A DNA stretch of 64,000 nucleotides from contig NZ_VZPV01000001.1 in the NCBI RefSeq assembly GCF_008801405.1, positions 1,302,001-1,366,000 of the forward strand, read 5' to 3'. A model generated the notes under the pieces. The model ran no database searches. It saw nothing but the letters and a program-made list of their open reading frames with translations, and was not told the origin of the DNA. This stretch comes from Ralstonia insidiosa (GTDB lineage Bacteria; Pseudomonadota; Gammaproteobacteria; Burkholderiales; Burkholderiaceae). Position 1 is the stretch's first letter, and the number at the start of each line of letters is the position of its first letter. Shown here one piece after another: positions 17,393-25,444 of the stretch. Position numbers and translations under genes: made by a program.

Positions 17393-18136
17393 TCACGACT
17401 GGGTGCCCCCGTTGGCATCACCATCGACATCGGACGGGGTGCGCCACGGCTGCGCCGTGAGCGGAGGTGGCGGCGGAATCACAGCGCCGGGCACCGGATT
17501 GCGCAACAGGCCATGCAGCACCAGCGCCACCACATGCGTGATGAACGCCTTCGGCTCCAGCACCTTGGAGGCGCACGGGCCGAACGAGTGCTTCCACATC
17601 ATCAGGAAGAGCATCGGGGCGGTCAGCGCCAGCGTGGTCAGGTCCACATCGGTTTCGCGGAACTCGCCCTGGGCCACGCCGCGTGCCAGGATGCGCGCGA
17701 ACAGGCGATCGCAGCGTTCGATGACTTCTTCGTTGTAGTACTGCGCCAGATCGGGAAAGTTGCCCGATTCGGCCATCAGCAGCTTGGTCAGGCCCGAGGC
17801 AGGTGATTCGCCAATCAGCTCCCACCAGCCCATCAGGATTTCGTGCAGAAGCGCTTCGCTGGAGCCTTCAAACGTGTCGATCAGGGCTTCGCCCTCGGCC
17901 AGGGCGGGCAGCAGATTTTCCTGCACCACGGCCTTGAACAGTTCTTCCTTGTTAGCGAAGTACAGGTAGACCGTGCCCTTGGACACGCCTGCCGCCGAGG
18001 CCACATCTTCCAGCCGCGTGGCCGCATAGCCGCGCGCCACGAACAGGTTGAGCGCCGCCGCCACCAGCTCCTGTGGGCGGGCTTCCTTGCGGCGGGTCCA
18101 GCGTTTGGCGGAAGACTCGGGTTCTCGATCGGTCAC
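17393..18136 (-). CDS. TetR-family transcriptional regulator
   Basis: A 247-aa dimeric repressor. The N-terminal helix-turn-helix (ELVAAALNLFVARGYAATRL, then VASAAGVSKGTVYLYFANKEEL) is textbook TetR. The C-terminal ligand domain is of the AcrR/efflux-associated type, with a Pro-rich tail. It is first in the minus-strand series leading to the TolC gene, so control of efflux genes is a reasonable inference. The AT-rich stretch just upstream (about 18190-18220) may hold its own operator. Confidence 0.92.
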   Translation of the reverse strand: MTDREPESSAKRWTRRKEARPQELVAAALNLFVARGYAATRLEDVASAAGVSKGTVYLYFANKEELFKAVVQENLLPALAEGEALIDTFEGSSEALLHEILMGWWELIGESPASGLTKLLMAESGNFPDLAQYYNEEVIERCDRLFARILARGVAQGEFRETDVDLTTLALTAPMLFLMMWKHSFGPCASKVLEPKAFITHVVALVLHGLLRNPVPGAVIPPPPPLTAQPWRTPSDVDGDANGGTQS

Positions 18137-18329
18137 GGCAGCAACTGCAAAAGTGGTGTCAGCCGGCGCACTTTGGCCACTGACTCACGGATAACTTACT
18201 TTCCGGTCATTAATGTACGCATGGTGCGAGGGTGGGTCAAGTAACATCGGAACGGTCAATCAGATTGGGCCTCGAATGTGCTGGTGCACAATAGCGGCTT
18301 TCCAAGCCAATTCGTTGACCAGGACGGCC

Positions 18330-18587
18330 ATGGACTGCCGACCCCAGTGTGGTGCGTGTTGCATCGCGCCTTCCATCTCCAGCCCGATTCCCGGTATGCC
18401 CGACGGCAAGCCGGCCGGCGTGCGCTGTGCGCAGCTGGATGACACCAACCGCTGTCGCATCTTCGGCCACCCGGAGCGTCCGGCGGTGTGCGGCAGTCTG
18501 CAGCCCGAACCCGACATGTGTGGCGCCACGGCGGCGCACGCCATGCAGTTCCTGACTCGACTTGAGATCGCCACTGCGGCGCATTGA
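18330..18587 (+). CDS. YkgJ-family cysteine-cluster protein
   Basis: An 85-aa protein from ATG 18330 (MDCRPQCGACC), preceded by AGGA at a suitable distance. The family is defined by a metal-binding cysteine cluster: CRPQCGACC at the start, then Cys residues in GVRCAQLDD, NRCRIFG and VCGS. It probably binds zinc or an Fe-S cluster; the function is unknown. Frames extending upstream to 18213 lack family resemblance. It lies 6 bp before the YceB-like lipoprotein gene. Confidence 0.85.
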   Translation: MDCRPQCGACCIAPSISSPIPGMPDGKPAGVRCAQLDDTNRCRIFGHPERPAVCGSLQPEPDMCGATAAHAMQFLTRLEIATAAH

Positions 18588-18593
18588 TCCTTC

Positions 18594-19187
18594 ATGACTG
18601 ACTCCACGAAACCTGCCACTCGCTCGAACCGTTTCCGCTGGTGGGCCGGCGCGGCAGCTGTTGCGGTGGCCGTCGCTGTCGTGCTGGTCGCCTGCATGCC
18701 GACCGGCTGGACGGGTAGCGGCTATACCTTCTCGCGCGGCCAGATGCAGGAAGCGCTGGCACGCAAGTTTCCATTCCAGCGGCGCTTTCTCGGCTTCTTC
18801 GACGTCACACTGACCAACCCGCAGATTTCGCTGGACCCTGCACGCAACCGCATCGCCATCCAGGCGGATGCGAGCGTGGAAAGCGGCCTGCTGCGCCAAC
18901 CGCTGATCGGGCCGCTGGCCATCTCCAGCGGCTTGCACTACGACTCGCCCACGCGTTCGATCCGCCTGGATCAACCCAGCGTCGACCGCTTCGATCTGCA
19001 GAACGTGCCAGGCGGACTGGGCCAACAGATCAGCGCGATCGGCTCGTTGATTGCAGGCCAATTGCTTAACGATTACGCGGTCTACACGTTCAAGCCGGAG
19101 CAGTTGAAAGTGGCCGGCATCGCTGTAGAGCCCGGTACAATCACGGTTTTGCCCGAAGGCGTGCACGTTCAGGCCAAGCGGCCTTGA
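18594..19187 (+). CDS. YceB-like lipoprotein (DUF1439)
   Basis: A 197-aa protein with a signal peptide ending in a lipobox VLVACM, predicted to be lipidated at that Cys and held in the envelope. The body (SGYTFSRGQMQEALARKFPF, then LTNPQISLDPARNRI and AISSGLHYDS) matches DUF1439/YceB proteins, which fold as a lipid-binding-like beta structure. The family has no firm function. It directly follows the YkgJ-like gene. Confidence 0.82.
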   Translation: MTDSTKPATRSNRFRWWAGAAAVAVAVAVVLVACMPTGWTGSGYTFSRGQMQEALARKFPFQRRFLGFFDVTLTNPQISLDPARNRIAIQADASVESGLLRQPLIGPLAISSGLHYDSPTRSIRLDQPSVDRFDLQNVPGGLGQQISAIGSLIAGQLLNDYAVYTFKPEQLKVAGIAVEPGTITVLPEGVHVQAKRP

Positions 19188-19251
19188 AGCATTTGCTGTT
19201 GTACGCAGCACGCCCTGCGCCTCGTCTTTCTTCTCCTCCTCTGCTTACTGC

Positions 19252-20133
19252 ATGGACATTGCACTCGTCATCAAAGCGCTGATTCTCGGCATCGTCGAAG
19301 GTCTGACCGAGTTTCTTCCTATCTCCAGCACGGGCCACCTGATCCTGGCCGGCCAGTTGCTCGACTTCAATGACGAGAAGGGCAAGATCTTTGAAATCGT
19401 GATCCAATTCGGCGCCATCCTGGCGGTGTGCTGGGAGTTCCGCCACAAGATCATCGAGGTCGTAAAGGGCTTGCCCAGCGACCCGCGCCAGCAGCGCTTC
19501 GCCATCAACGTGATCGTGGCGACGATTCCCGCGATCACGCTGGCGCTGATCTTCGGCAAGGCGATCAAGGCGCATCTGTTCAACCCGATCGTGGTGGCGT
19601 CGGCGTTCATCATCGGCGGCTTCGTGATCCTGTGGGCCGAATGGCGCGAGCGCCATCGCGGTCAGACGCATGACCCGCGTGCCAATGCGCTGCTTGAGGC
19701 CGCCAAGGCCGGTGCGCCGCGCATCGAAACGCTCGACGACCTGCGTATTTCGGATGCGATCAAGGTGGGCTTCGCGCAGTGTTTTGCGCTGATTCCGGGC
19801 ACGTCGCGCTCGGGCTCGACCATCATCGGCGGCCTGCTGTTTGGGCTGTCGCGCAAGGTGGCCACGGAGTTCTCGTTCTTCCTCGCCATCCCCGTGATCT
19901 TTGGGGCGACGGTGTACGAGCTGTACAAGTCGCGTGCGTTGCTGTCGGCCGATGACCTGTCGATCTTTGCGGTGGGTTTTGTGGCGGCATTCATCTCCGC
20001 ATTCTTCTGCGTGCGTTGGCTGCTGAAGTTCATTGCTACGCACGATTTCCGCGGCTTTGCGTGGTACCGGATCATCTTCGGCATCATCGTGCTGGTGACG
20101 GCCTATACGCATCTCATCGCCTGGCAGGCTTAA
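19252..20133 (+). CDS. uppP: Undecaprenyl-diphosphatase
   Basis: Dephosphorylates undecaprenyl diphosphate to recycle the carrier for peptidoglycan, O-antigen and related glycans; loss lowers bacitracin resistance. The 293-aa integral membrane protein has both family motifs: GIVEGLTEFLPISSTGHLI near the N-terminus (Glu-rich motif and Ser-Thr-Gly-His) and PGTSRSGSTI in the second half. About eight hydrophobic helices are visible. Confidence 0.96.
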   Translation: MDIALVIKALILGIVEGLTEFLPISSTGHLILAGQLLDFNDEKGKIFEIVIQFGAILAVCWEFRHKIIEVVKGLPSDPRQQRFAINVIVATIPAITLALIFGKAIKAHLFNPIVVASAFIIGGFVILWAEWRERHRGQTHDPRANALLEAAKAGAPRIETLDDLRISDAIKVGFAQCFALIPGTSRSGSTIIGGLLFGLSRKVATEFSFFLAIPVIFGATVYELYKSRALLSADDLSIFAVGFVAAFISAFFCVRWLLKFIATHDFRGFAWYRIIFGIIVLVTAYTHLIAWQA

Positions 20134-20247
20134 GCCAGTCAGCATTTCCCTTCCTCGGCGCGGGTCTTCGCGCCGTCTGCACGATCGGGCGGATTCGGAC
20201 ACACTGGTGGTTTCTTCTGCCAGCCGCTGACAGCCGGTCCCCCGATC

Positions 20248-21360
20248 ATGAGTGCACTCTTCCAGCCTTTTTCCCTGCGCGGTCTCACGCTTGAGAACCG
20301 CATCGTCATCTCGCCGATGTGCCAGTACTCAGCTGACAACGGCCAGGCGACGGCGTGGCATCACACGCACCTAGGTAGCTTGTCGCTTTCCGGTGCGGGG
20401 TTGCTGATGATCGAGGCGACCGCCGTATCGCCGGAAGGGCGCATCACCAATGGCTGCCTAGGTTTGTGGGACGACGCGACGGAAGCCGCGCTTGCGCGCA
20501 CACTTTCCGCCATTCGCCAGAACGCGCTGGTGCCGATCGGTATGCAGATCGCGCATGCGGGCCGCAAGGCGTCGAGTGCGCGGCCGTGGGAGGGTGGTGC
20601 GCTGTTGCCGCTCGATGCCGGCGGCTGGGAGACGATGGGCCCGTCCGCGCTATCGCAACGCCCTGAAGAGCGTGCGCCGCGCGAAATGACCGACGCCGAC
20701 CTTGCCCGCGTACGTGATGCGTTTGTCGCCACCGCGCGCCGCGCTGTGCGCCTGGGGTTGGCGGCCATCGAATTGCACGCCGCGCACGGCTATCTGTTGC
20801 ACGAATTCCTCTCGCCGATTGCCAATCAGCGCACCGATGCGTACGGCGGCTCACGCGAGAACCGCATGCGTTATCCGCTGGAAATTTTCGATGCTGTGCG
20901 GGCCGTGGTGCCGGACAACATTCCGGTGGGCGTGCGTGTGTCGGCCACCGATTGGGTGGAGGGCGGCTGGACGCCGGAGGATTCGGTGGTGTTTGCACAG
21001 GCGCTGCGCGCGCGTGGTTGCGACTGGATCGATGCGTCGTCAGGCGGCGTGTCGCCGCTGCAGCAGATTCCGTTGTCGACGGGTTACCAAGTGCCGTTTG
21101 CCGAGAAGATCCGCAACGAAGCGGATATCCCGACCATTGCCGTCGGCCTCATCAACGAGGCGCATGAAGCCGAGGCCATCGTTGCGGAGGGGCGTGCGGA
21201 CCTGGTCGCGGTCGGCCGCGCCTTTCTCTACAACCCGCACTGGGCCTGGGCTGCGGCAGCGGAACTGGGCGCCACCGTCAAGGCGCCGCCGCAGTATTGG
21301 CGCGCTTTCCCGCGTCATGCCAAGAACCTCTTTGGCGAGACGCATTTCGGCGCGCGCTAA
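20248..21360 (+). CDS. Old Yellow Enzyme family NADH:flavin oxidoreductase (YqjM/NamA-like)
   Basis: An FMN-dependent ene-reductase, 370 aa, reducing activated C=C bonds of enones and xenobiotics. Visible signatures: NRIVISPMCQYSA (the YqjM-class Cys contacting FMN), QIAHAGRKAS, the substrate-binding HAAHGYLLHEFLSP (His-x-x-His pair) and RTDAYGGSRENR, then the FMN phosphate site near VAVGRAFLYNPHWAW. It stands alone between uppP and the convergent trmB. Confidence 0.92.
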   Translation: MSALFQPFSLRGLTLENRIVISPMCQYSADNGQATAWHHTHLGSLSLSGAGLLMIEATAVSPEGRITNGCLGLWDDATEAALARTLSAIRQNALVPIGMQIAHAGRKASSARPWEGGALLPLDAGGWETMGPSALSQRPEERAPREMTDADLARVRDAFVATARRAVRLGLAAIELHAAHGYLLHEFLSPIANQRTDAYGGSRENRMRYPLEIFDAVRAVVPDNIPVGVRVSATDWVEGGWTPEDSVVFAQALRARGCDWIDASSGGVSPLQQIPLSTGYQVPFAEKIRNEADIPTIAVGLINEAHEAEAIVAEGRADLVAVGRAFLYNPHWAWAAAAELGATVKAPPQYWRAFPRHAKNLFGETHFGAR

Positions 21361-21387
21361 TCCACGACCAATCGCGCGTGGGTGTGG

Positions 21388-22137
21388 TCAGCGCTTGCGG
21401 AAGACCACATCCCATACGCCATGCCCAAGGCGCAGGCCGCGCTTCTCGAACTTGGTGACGGGGCGATAATCGGGGCGCGGCGCGAAGCCGTCGGCGGTGT
21501 TCTCAAGCGTCGGCTCGGCAGAGAGCACCTCCAGCATCTGGTGGGCGTATTCCTCCCAATCCGTTGCACAGTGCAGATAGCCGCCCGGTTTCAGGTGGGC
21601 GGCCAGGCGCGCCACGAACGGGCTCTGGATCAGGCGTCGCTTGTTGTGGCGCTTCTTGTGCCATGGATCCGGGAAGAACACGTGGATGCCATCCAGCGTG
21701 CCTTCCGGAATCATGTGCGCCAGCACTTCCACCGCATCGTGCGAGCAGATGCGGATGTTGCCGATCTCGCGTTCGCCGATCAGCTTGAGCAGTGCACCCA
21801 CGCCCGGCTCGTGCACTTCCACGCCCAGGAAATCGTCGTCCGGACGCAGTTGCGCGATGTGGGCCGTGGTCTCGCCCATGCCGAAGCCGATCTCGAAGAT
21901 ACGCTTGGCGCTGGCGCGCCCGAAGGCGGCTTCCCAGTCGAGCGGCTCGGCGGCGTAGGGCAATTGGAAGCGCGGGCCGAGTTCGTCGATGGCGCGCTGC
22001 TGACCGGTAGACGTGCGGCCGGCGCGGCGTACGTAAGAGCGGATGCGGCGCGGGTGGCCGGTTTCCGGCGTACCGGATTGATCGTCGTCAGACGGCTCGA
22101 CGGGCGTGCCGTCGTTGGTGTGTTCGGTGGACTGCAT
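21388..22137 (-). CDS. trmB: tRNA (guanine-N7-)-methyltransferase
   Basis: Makes m7G46 in the variable loop of tRNAs using SAM. The 249-aa protein has an acidic, low-complexity N-terminus of about 50 residues before the conserved domain: FEIGFGMGETT (SAM site), FLGVEVHEPGVG, then the TrmB signature VFFPDPWHKKRHNKRRL. It lies downstream of the desaturase-like gene but is separated from it by a terminator. Confidence 0.95.
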   Translation of the reverse strand: MQSTEHTNDGTPVEPSDDDQSGTPETGHPRRIRSYVRRAGRTSTGQQRAIDELGPRFQLPYAAEPLDWEAAFGRASAKRIFEIGFGMGETTAHIAQLRPDDDFLGVEVHEPGVGALLKLIGEREIGNIRICSHDAVEVLAHMIPEGTLDGIHVFFPDPWHKKRHNKRRLIQSPFVARLAAHLKPGGYLHCATDWEEYAHQMLEVLSAEPTLENTADGFAPRPDYRPVTKFEKRGLRLGHGVWDVVFRKR

Positions 22138-22170
22138 GGCGGATTCACCACGGACGTGGCGGCAATAAAA

Positions 22171-22189
22171 AAGCCGCCGAGGGCGGCTT
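22171..22189 (-). terminator. Rho-independent terminator after desaturase-like gene
   Basis: An 8-bp stem AAGCCGCC/GGCGGCTT with loop GAG, followed on the minus strand by a run of T (genomic A-run at about 22166-22172). It lies 15 bp after the desaturase stop and upstream of trmB. Confidence 0.85.
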
Positions 22190-22203
22190 GGGAGATGCCC
22201 GGA

Positions 22204-23208
22204 TTATAGCAGCGCAGCCCTATCGGCCCGCAGGCGTCGGCACGGACACGGCAGGTGCCAGCGGCGAGTAGGCGGTTCGATCGGGGGCGCGGGCTCGTCC
22301 CGCAGGCGGACCAGTTCCGGGCGGGCAGGCAGGTCCGACGGCAGACGGAGGTTCCAAACCAGGCCGACCCTGCGCAAGGCGATCAGCATCCACCAGCCCG
22401 GGTCCCACTCGCCGGCAAACAGGCCCAGGCGAGCCGAGCCCGGGTAGGCGTGATGATTGTTGTGCCAGCACTCGCCCATGGTCAGCAGCGACGCAAAGCG
22501 GATGTTGTGGCCTTGCACCGCAGCGCCTTGCACCTCGTAGTGCATGCCGCCGTGGTGGTGCGCGAAGTAGCCGATCAGCCAGTGGCCGAACACCCCGGCC
22601 GTCACACGCGCGCAGGTCCCCCAGAACACGAAGCTCCACCCGCCCAACCCGTACAGCAGCAACGCGATAGGTAATTGCTGCAGCATCCACGTACGCTCCA
22701 GGAACTGATAGACGCGGTCGTTGGCGATTCGGGGTTCCAATGCGATCAGGGGCGGATCGGTGAGTTGCAACTCACAGTGCAGTTGCCACCAGGCATCCTG
22801 CCAGAACGAGCGGCCATGCCGTAGGTAGTCGTGGCAGTCCGGGAGCCGCTGCGCATAGTCACGCAGATCATGCTGGCGTAGCAAGCCGATGGGGCCGGCC
22901 AAGCCGACCTGTACGCCAAAGTACACCAGCGTGTACTCCAGCCATTTGGGGCATTGATAGCTATCGTGAATCAGCTTGCGGTGGCTGCCCAGCGAATGCC
23001 CCAGCAGCAGAACGCTGCCGGTCGTCAGGACGAAGACAGCGAAGGCTGCCCAACTGAACGTCCAGATGCCACCAACCACCCCTGCCACCGCCATGCCGGT
23101 CAACCAAAGCGATTTGACCGGCGCATAGCGGACTTCACCACGGACCACGCTCTGCACATCGGCGGCTTGCACGCGGTGTGTTTTCAGACTCTCGGCAAAA
23201 TTTTGCAC
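22204..23208 (-). CDS. Fatty-acid desaturase-like membrane protein with altered second His box
   Basis: A 334-aa membrane protein of the acyl-CoA desaturase type. The GTG at 23208 is chosen because AGGAGA lies 6 bases upstream and the product begins MQNFAESLKTHRV. Hydrophobic segments lie near residues 35-70, 95-112 and 155-200. His box 1 is HSLGSHR (H71, H76) and His box 3 is ECWHNNHHAYPG. The expected HxxHH box 2 reads RQHDLRDYAQR, so two di-iron ligands appear to be missing. It may be inactive, use other ligands or do a different reaction. It lies 76 bp downstream of an ArsR-type regulator on the same strand. Confidence 0.78.
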   Translation of the reverse strand: MQNFAESLKTHRVQAADVQSVVRGEVRYAPVKSLWLTGMAVAGVVGGIWTFSWAAFAVFVLTTGSVLLLGHSLGSHRKLIHDSYQCPKWLEYTLVYFGVQVGLAGPIGLLRQHDLRDYAQRLPDCHDYLRHGRSFWQDAWWQLHCELQLTDPPLIALEPRIANDRVYQFLERTWMLQQLPIALLLYGLGGWSFVFWGTCARVTAGVFGHWLIGYFAHHHGGMHYEVQGAAVQGHNIRFASLLTMGECWHNNHHAYPGSARLGLFAGEWDPGWWMLIALRRVGLVWNLRLPSDLPARPELVRLRDEPAPPIEPPTRRWHLPCPCRRLRADRAALL

Positions 23209-23284
23209 AACAGGTCTCCTTCCCGATGGTGGGAATGCATGACTGCGGTGGTTGCTAGGGTGGGTTGCGCGGCTGCGCGAGACG

Positions 23285-23605
23285 TCAACCGGGTTTTTCT
23301 GTGGCCTTCTTGCGGGATTCGGCCTTGAGCGGGCGAGCAACCGGACACAGCTCGAAGGCATAGCTGGTCAGGCTGTTGACGAGGCTGTCGCCATTGAGCT
23401 TGTACAGGACGAACTGGCCGCGCCGCTCGCTGATGACCAACCCGGCGTTCTCCAGTACCGACAGATGGCGCGAGATCGCCGGTGCGCTCATGGCAAAACG
23501 CTCGGCAAGCTCAGACGTCGTGAGTTCGGCTTCCGACAGATAGGCCAGGATCTGCCGACGTGGTGTGGACGCCAACGCTTCAAAGATCTTGTCGATGTTG
23601 GTCAT
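23285..23605 (-). CDS. ArsR/SmtB-family transcriptional regulator
   Basis: A 106-aa winged-helix repressor. The DNA-binding part is TTSELAERFAMSAPAISRHL with the wing RRGQFVLYKL. The N-terminus (DKIFEALASTPRRQILAYL) is typical of the SdpR-like branch that lacks obvious metal sites; only one Cys, near the C-terminus, is present. It directly precedes the desaturase-like gene on the same strand, so it probably controls that gene. A short AT-rich promoter region lies just upstream (about 23610-23650). Confidence 0.9.
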   Translation of the reverse strand: MTNIDKIFEALASTPRRQILAYLSEAELTTSELAERFAMSAPAISRHLSVLENAGLVISERRGQFVLYKLNGDSLVNSLTSYAFELCPVARPLKAESRKKATEKPG

Positions 23606-23692
23606 GATTCAAGGATTAGAAAATTTGTTAATTTATTGTTTGTCGACGACGCATCTGGTGTCAAGGCGAATGTGGGAGAGGGCAGGCACAAA

Positions 23693-23720
23693 AAAAAACC
23701 GGAGCAGTGTCCGGTTTTTT
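23693..23720. terminator. Bidirectional terminator downstream of tRNA-Gly
   Basis: A perfect 11-bp inverted repeat (23693-23703 and 23710-23720) with loop GCAGTG and an A-run/T-run on either side, so it works on both strands. It follows the minus-strand tRNA by 43 bp and shields the ArsR gene. Confidence 0.88.
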
Positions 23721-23763
23721 CGAAGAGGCATCGCGGTGAAAAGCAGCGCGATGAAGGGGTATC

Positions 23764-23837
23764 TGGAGCGGGCGATGGGAATCGAACCCACGGCTCTAGC
23801 TTGGGAAGCTAGGGTATTACCATTATACGACGCCCGC
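23764..23837 (-). tRNA. tRNA-Gly (anticodon CCC)
   Basis: Read on the minus strand, a 74-nt cloverleaf: acceptor GCGGGCG/CGCCCGC, D-loop with GGTAATAC, anticodon stem CTAGC/GCTAG with loop TTCCCAA (anticodon CCC), T-arm GGGTTCGATTCCC, discriminator T and an encoded CCA end. It decodes GGG. It borders the AT-rich cluster that starts at 24181. Confidence 0.95.
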
Positions 23838-23847
23838 GTAACTCCAC

Positions 23848-23877
23848 ATTCTATGCGGGGTGATCAAGCTGTGGCAA
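23848..23877 (-). promoter_or_regulatory. Sigma-70 promoter of tRNA-Gly
   Basis: On the minus strand TTGCCA (23877-23872), an 18-bp spacer, then TAGAAT (23853-23848), ending 10 bp before the tRNA 5' end at 23837. The position and box quality suit a tRNA promoter. Confidence 0.65.
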
Positions 23878-24180
23878 GTGTAGGTGATGCTCAGTGCGCT
23901 TATCGAGCGGCAACGCAGGCCAACGCGAGTATGGATCATTTATAATGACGCCCTTGATAACGGGCCATGCAAGTGCGTTGGGGCCTACGGCAGCAAGCAG
24001 TGTCGCAGTTGTTCTGTCGAGTGAATCGACAGCCGCCGATTGCCCGGATACTAGATTCGCGCTGGGGCCAGTGAGCCTCTGGTACGCGAGGTTTCCGCAA
24101 GCTCTTTGAGGACTTGCAACGGCGGGTGTCCTTTACGCTCCAAGGCGTGACGCTCGGCCCCGTGCCCATGAAGATGAGAG
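23878..24180. other. Leader region of the KAS III/ACP cluster
   Basis: Non-coding in my reading. It holds a perfect TATAAT at 23941-23946 on the plus strand without a good -35 box. It also holds an inverted repeat CTGTCGA/TCGACAG (24014-24020 and 24026-24032, spacer GTGAA) that could be an operator or RNA stem. The first gene starts at 24181 with only a weak Shine-Dalgarno sequence (GATGAGAG). Base composition shifts to AT-richer here. Confidence 0.4.
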
Positions 24181-25191
24181 ATGATCAAAGCTAAAGTCGC
24201 GGCCGTCAGTACCTACCTACCGACCCCGGTTGTTCACAATGAGGAGCTTGCTGCTTTGTTTCCTGAGTGGACGGCAGAGAAGATTCTGAGTAAGACGGGC
24301 ATCGCTGAGCGTCGAGTGGCTGCGCCGGACGAAACGGCGGCAGATCTGGCGTTTAGTGCGGCAGAGGCCATGTTTACTGAGCATGGAATTGATCGGAAGT
24401 CGATCGACTTCCTGCTGTTCTGCTCGCAATCCCCTGACTACATTCTGCCAACAACGGCATGTGTTCTGCAGAGTCGGCTAGACCTGCGTCAGGATATCGG
24501 TGCGCTGGATTTCAACCTTGGGTGCTCAGGATTCGTCTATGGACTGTCCCTTGCAAAAGGTTTGATCGAGGCCGGTAGCGTTCGTAGGGTCCTTTTGCTA
24601 ACGGCTGACACCTACACAAAGTTCATTCATCCGCGTGACAAGAGCGTGCGCACCATTTTTGGCGATGGGGCAGCTGCGACCTTGATTGAAGCTCAACGGA
24701 GTGAGAGTGACGCTATCGGGCCGTTCATTTTTGGCACGAATGGCGGTGGGGCTGAAGATCTCATCGTCAAGACGGGCGGAGCTCGCCATGCTCGTACCGA
24801 GGGCTCCGCCGTCGAGTATGAAGATACCTCCGGCAACGTTCGTACCGAAGACCATCTGAAAATGGATGGTGCTGCGGTGATGGCCTTTACGTTGAAGGCG
24901 GTACCCGCCTTGGTCAAGGATTTGCTGGATACGGCAGGACTTGCGGTGGACGATCTTGATCATGTCGTTTTTCACCAAGCAAACACGTTCATCCTGGAGA
25001 GCTTGCGCAAGAAGTGCAAGATTCCTGAGGACAAGTTTGTCATTCACATGGAGCACTGTGGCAACACCGTGTCGTCAACTATCCCGATCGCGCTTAGCTC
25101 TTTGCCGCAGGCTGCGGGGCGTCGTCGCAGAATCTTGGTCGTGGGGTTTGGCGTTGGCTTGTCCTGGGCCGGTACTATCATCGATTACTGA
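24181..25191 (+). CDS. 3-oxoacyl-ACP synthase III (KAS III) family enzyme, copy 1
   Basis: A 336-aa thiolase-fold enzyme that condenses an acyl-CoA or acyl-ACP starter with malonyl-ACP. The Cys-His-Asn triad is complete: C115 in FNLGCSGFVYG, H265 in VVFHQANTF and N295 in HCGNTVSST. It is not the housekeeping fabH by context, since there are no plsX or fabD neighbours; instead it heads a cluster with its own ACP, a second KAS III, a reductase and an acyltransferase. Similar enzymes occur in flagellin and O-antigen glycan islands, where they build acyl groups for amino sugars. The acyl product is unknown. Confidence 0.88.
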   Translation: MIKAKVAAVSTYLPTPVVHNEELAALFPEWTAEKILSKTGIAERRVAAPDETAADLAFSAAEAMFTEHGIDRKSIDFLLFCSQSPDYILPTTACVLQSRLDLRQDIGALDFNLGCSGFVYGLSLAKGLIEAGSVRRVLLLTADTYTKFIHPRDKSVRTIFGDGAAATLIEAQRSESDAIGPFIFGTNGGGAEDLIVKTGGARHARTEGSAVEYEDTSGNVRTEDHLKMDGAAVMAFTLKAVPALVKDLLDTAGLAVDDLDHVVFHQANTFILESLRKKCKIPEDKFVIHMEHCGNTVSSTIPIALSSLPQAAGRRRRILVVGFGVGLSWAGTIIDY

Positions 25192-25222
25192 CGAATTACC
25201 TTTTTATTGATTGGAGAGAAAA

Positions 25223-25444
25223 TTGGAAAAGCTATACGCAGAACTGGCCGAAATTTTAGAGATTGATCCCTCGGCCGTTGGCCCGCAACTGTCGCTGCAT
25301 GATCATGGTTGGGATTCGCTTGCTGTGGTGTCGACCATCGCGATCGTGGATGAGCTGTTCGACGTCACGCTGGACGGTGCGGCGCTGGGCAAGTGCGCTA
25401 CGGTTGCCGATATTGAAGCGCTGATCACTCGAGCTACGGCATGA
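25223..25444 (+). CDS. Dedicated acyl carrier protein
   Basis: A 73-aa ACP with the phosphopantetheine serine S32 in HGWDSLAVVSTIA. I choose the TTG at 25223 (MEKLYAELAEIL), with GGAGAG four bases upstream; an in-frame TTG at 25211 would leave no room for a ribosome site. The motif is DSL with the unusual preceding Gly-Trp, seen in specialised ACPs rather than AcpP. It lies 31 bp after the first KAS III gene and overlaps the second by 4 bp (ATGA), so the carrier is probably made in step with both synthases. Confidence 0.88.
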   Translation: MEKLYAELAEILEIDPSAVGPQLSLHDHGWDSLAVVSTIAIVDELFDVTLDGAALGKCATVADIEALITRATA

